Below are positions 63,451-64,000 of a stretch of DNA of 64,000 nucleotides, in pieces. The DNA comes from Bradyrhizobium sp. CB1650 (GTDB taxonomy: Bacteria; Pseudomonadota; Alphaproteobacteria; Rhizobiales; Xanthobacteraceae): positions 4,927,501 through 4,991,500 of the forward strand of contig NZ_CP121695.1 in NCBI RefSeq assembly GCF_029761915.1, given 5' to 3'. Numbering within the stretch: the stretch's first letter is position 1; each line of letters begins with the position of its first letter. A program made the position numbers and the translations under genes. A model generated the notes under the pieces. That model worked only from the letters and a program-made list of their open reading frames with translations. It ran no database searches and had not been told where the DNA came from.

Positions 63451-63954
63451 CTACTCCAAAAACGTCGTGAGCTGTGCGCCCTCGTCTGCCACGAACACCG
63501 CGATCAATTCCGCCGGCTCCGTGCTGCTGGCGTTGGCCGACACCAGATGGGTCGAACCGGGCGGCTCGAAGAAGGACTGGCCGACTGCAAACGTCTCGAC
63601 CGGACCTCCGCCGAGCTGGGAACGGATCTCGCCCTTCGTGACGTAGGCGGTGACGGATCCCGCGTGACGATGCGGTCGTGAGAACCCGCCGGGACCGTAG
63701 AAGACGCGCACGATGGTGACGCGTTTGCCCGGCACATTCGGCAGCGTGTAGGAGGCGATCGGCTCGACCTTGTCGAGCGGCGAGCTCTCGGCGGCACTAG
63801 CGCAGAGCGGCGCCAGCGCGCCGGATACGGCGTCCATCGTCAGCGGCAGCGCCTTGCCGATTGCGAGCGCACAGGCGAGCCCGGCGACGACGGCGAGCGA
63901 CATCAATCGCGATGGCATTGGCCGCGGCGCGGCGGACATCATCATTGGTGTCAT
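63451..63954 (-). CDS. Membrane-anchored cupin-domain protein
   Basis: A 167-aa protein with an N-terminal hydrophobic segment (LMSLAVVAGLACALAIGKAL) and one cupin barrel. The metal motif PHRHAGSVTAYVTKGEIRSQLGGGPVETFAVGQSFFEPPGSTHLV has the His-x-His and later His typical of small beta-barrel enzymes or sensors. GAGGAGG precedes the ATG. Function unknown. Confidence 0.85.
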   Translation of the reverse strand: MTPMMMSAAPRPMPSRLMSLAVVAGLACALAIGKALPLTMDAVSGALAPLCASAAESSPLDKVEPIASYTLPNVPGKRVTIVRVFYGPGGFSRPHRHAGSVTAYVTKGEIRSQLGGGPVETFAVGQSFFEPPGSTHLVSANASSTEPAELIAVFVADEGAQLTTFLE

Positions 63955-64000
63955 ATCAGCCTCCTCTCGTCACGATCAGGACGCCGCGGCATTTGCTGCG

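Overview
The window is a GC-rich stretch of alphaproteobacterial chromosome, most likely Bradyrhizobium or a close relative. This rests on gene content (Aap amino-acid transporter, OpgC-type glucan acyltransferase, NDUFS4-like complex I protein, DUF3551 and MXKDX-repeat proteins), many GTG/TTG starts, and several palindromic interspersed repeats of the kind scattered through Bradyrhizobium genomes. There is no rRNA, CRISPR, transposase, integrase or phage gene. Three tRNAs are present: Arg(TCT), Pro(TGG) and Glu(TTC).

Layout. 0-2 kb: end of an aapJQ amino-acid ABC transporter operon. 2-5.3 kb: metC and a Na/Pi cotransporter with a PhoU-like tail. 5.3-9 kb: a four-gene minus-strand envelope-glycan operon (ArnT-like GT83, PAP2 phosphatase, ArnC-like GT2, LAB_N protein). 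9-16.5 kb: alpha-2-macroglobulin plus penicillin-binding protein 1C, a periplasmic defence/repair pair. 16.8-22.3 kb: tRNA-Arg, an orphan PLP enzyme and a run of small, mostly exported proteins. 22.6-30.4 kb: two TRAP transporters around a GntR/FCD regulator, the second with a DapA-like lyase; a perfect 25-bp palindrome lies on the divergent promoters. 30.4-37.3 kb: leucine/isovalerate degradation genes (liuA, liuB, liuD, liuE) with a divergent AraC regulator. 37.4-51 kb: a patchwork of regulators, opgC, cold-shock protein, sirtuin, HU, glyoxalase, GST, PilZ and many very small proteins. 51-53.6 kb: a phosphofructokinase with PPi-type signatures beside an archaeal-type FBP aldolase/phosphatase. 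54-57 kb: PilZ, PrsW and HdeD proteins. 57.2-58.5 kb: aroG preceded by an aromatic leader peptide and attenuator. 58.8-61.7 kb: the EF-P module (epmB, epmA, divergent efp). 61.7-64 kb: an M23 peptidase and a cupin protein.

The most striking item is 57187-57390: a promoter, a 26-codon leader peptide with the run YFWYFSY, and three mutually exclusive RNA pairings ending in a U-tailed terminator just upstream of aroG. This is a trp-type attenuator for the first step of aromatic amino-acid synthesis, and its mRNA may be leaderless. Other notable items are the GntR operator, the PFK/FBPA-ase pair, an interspersed repeat read in frame in pbpC, and several genes under 60 codons.
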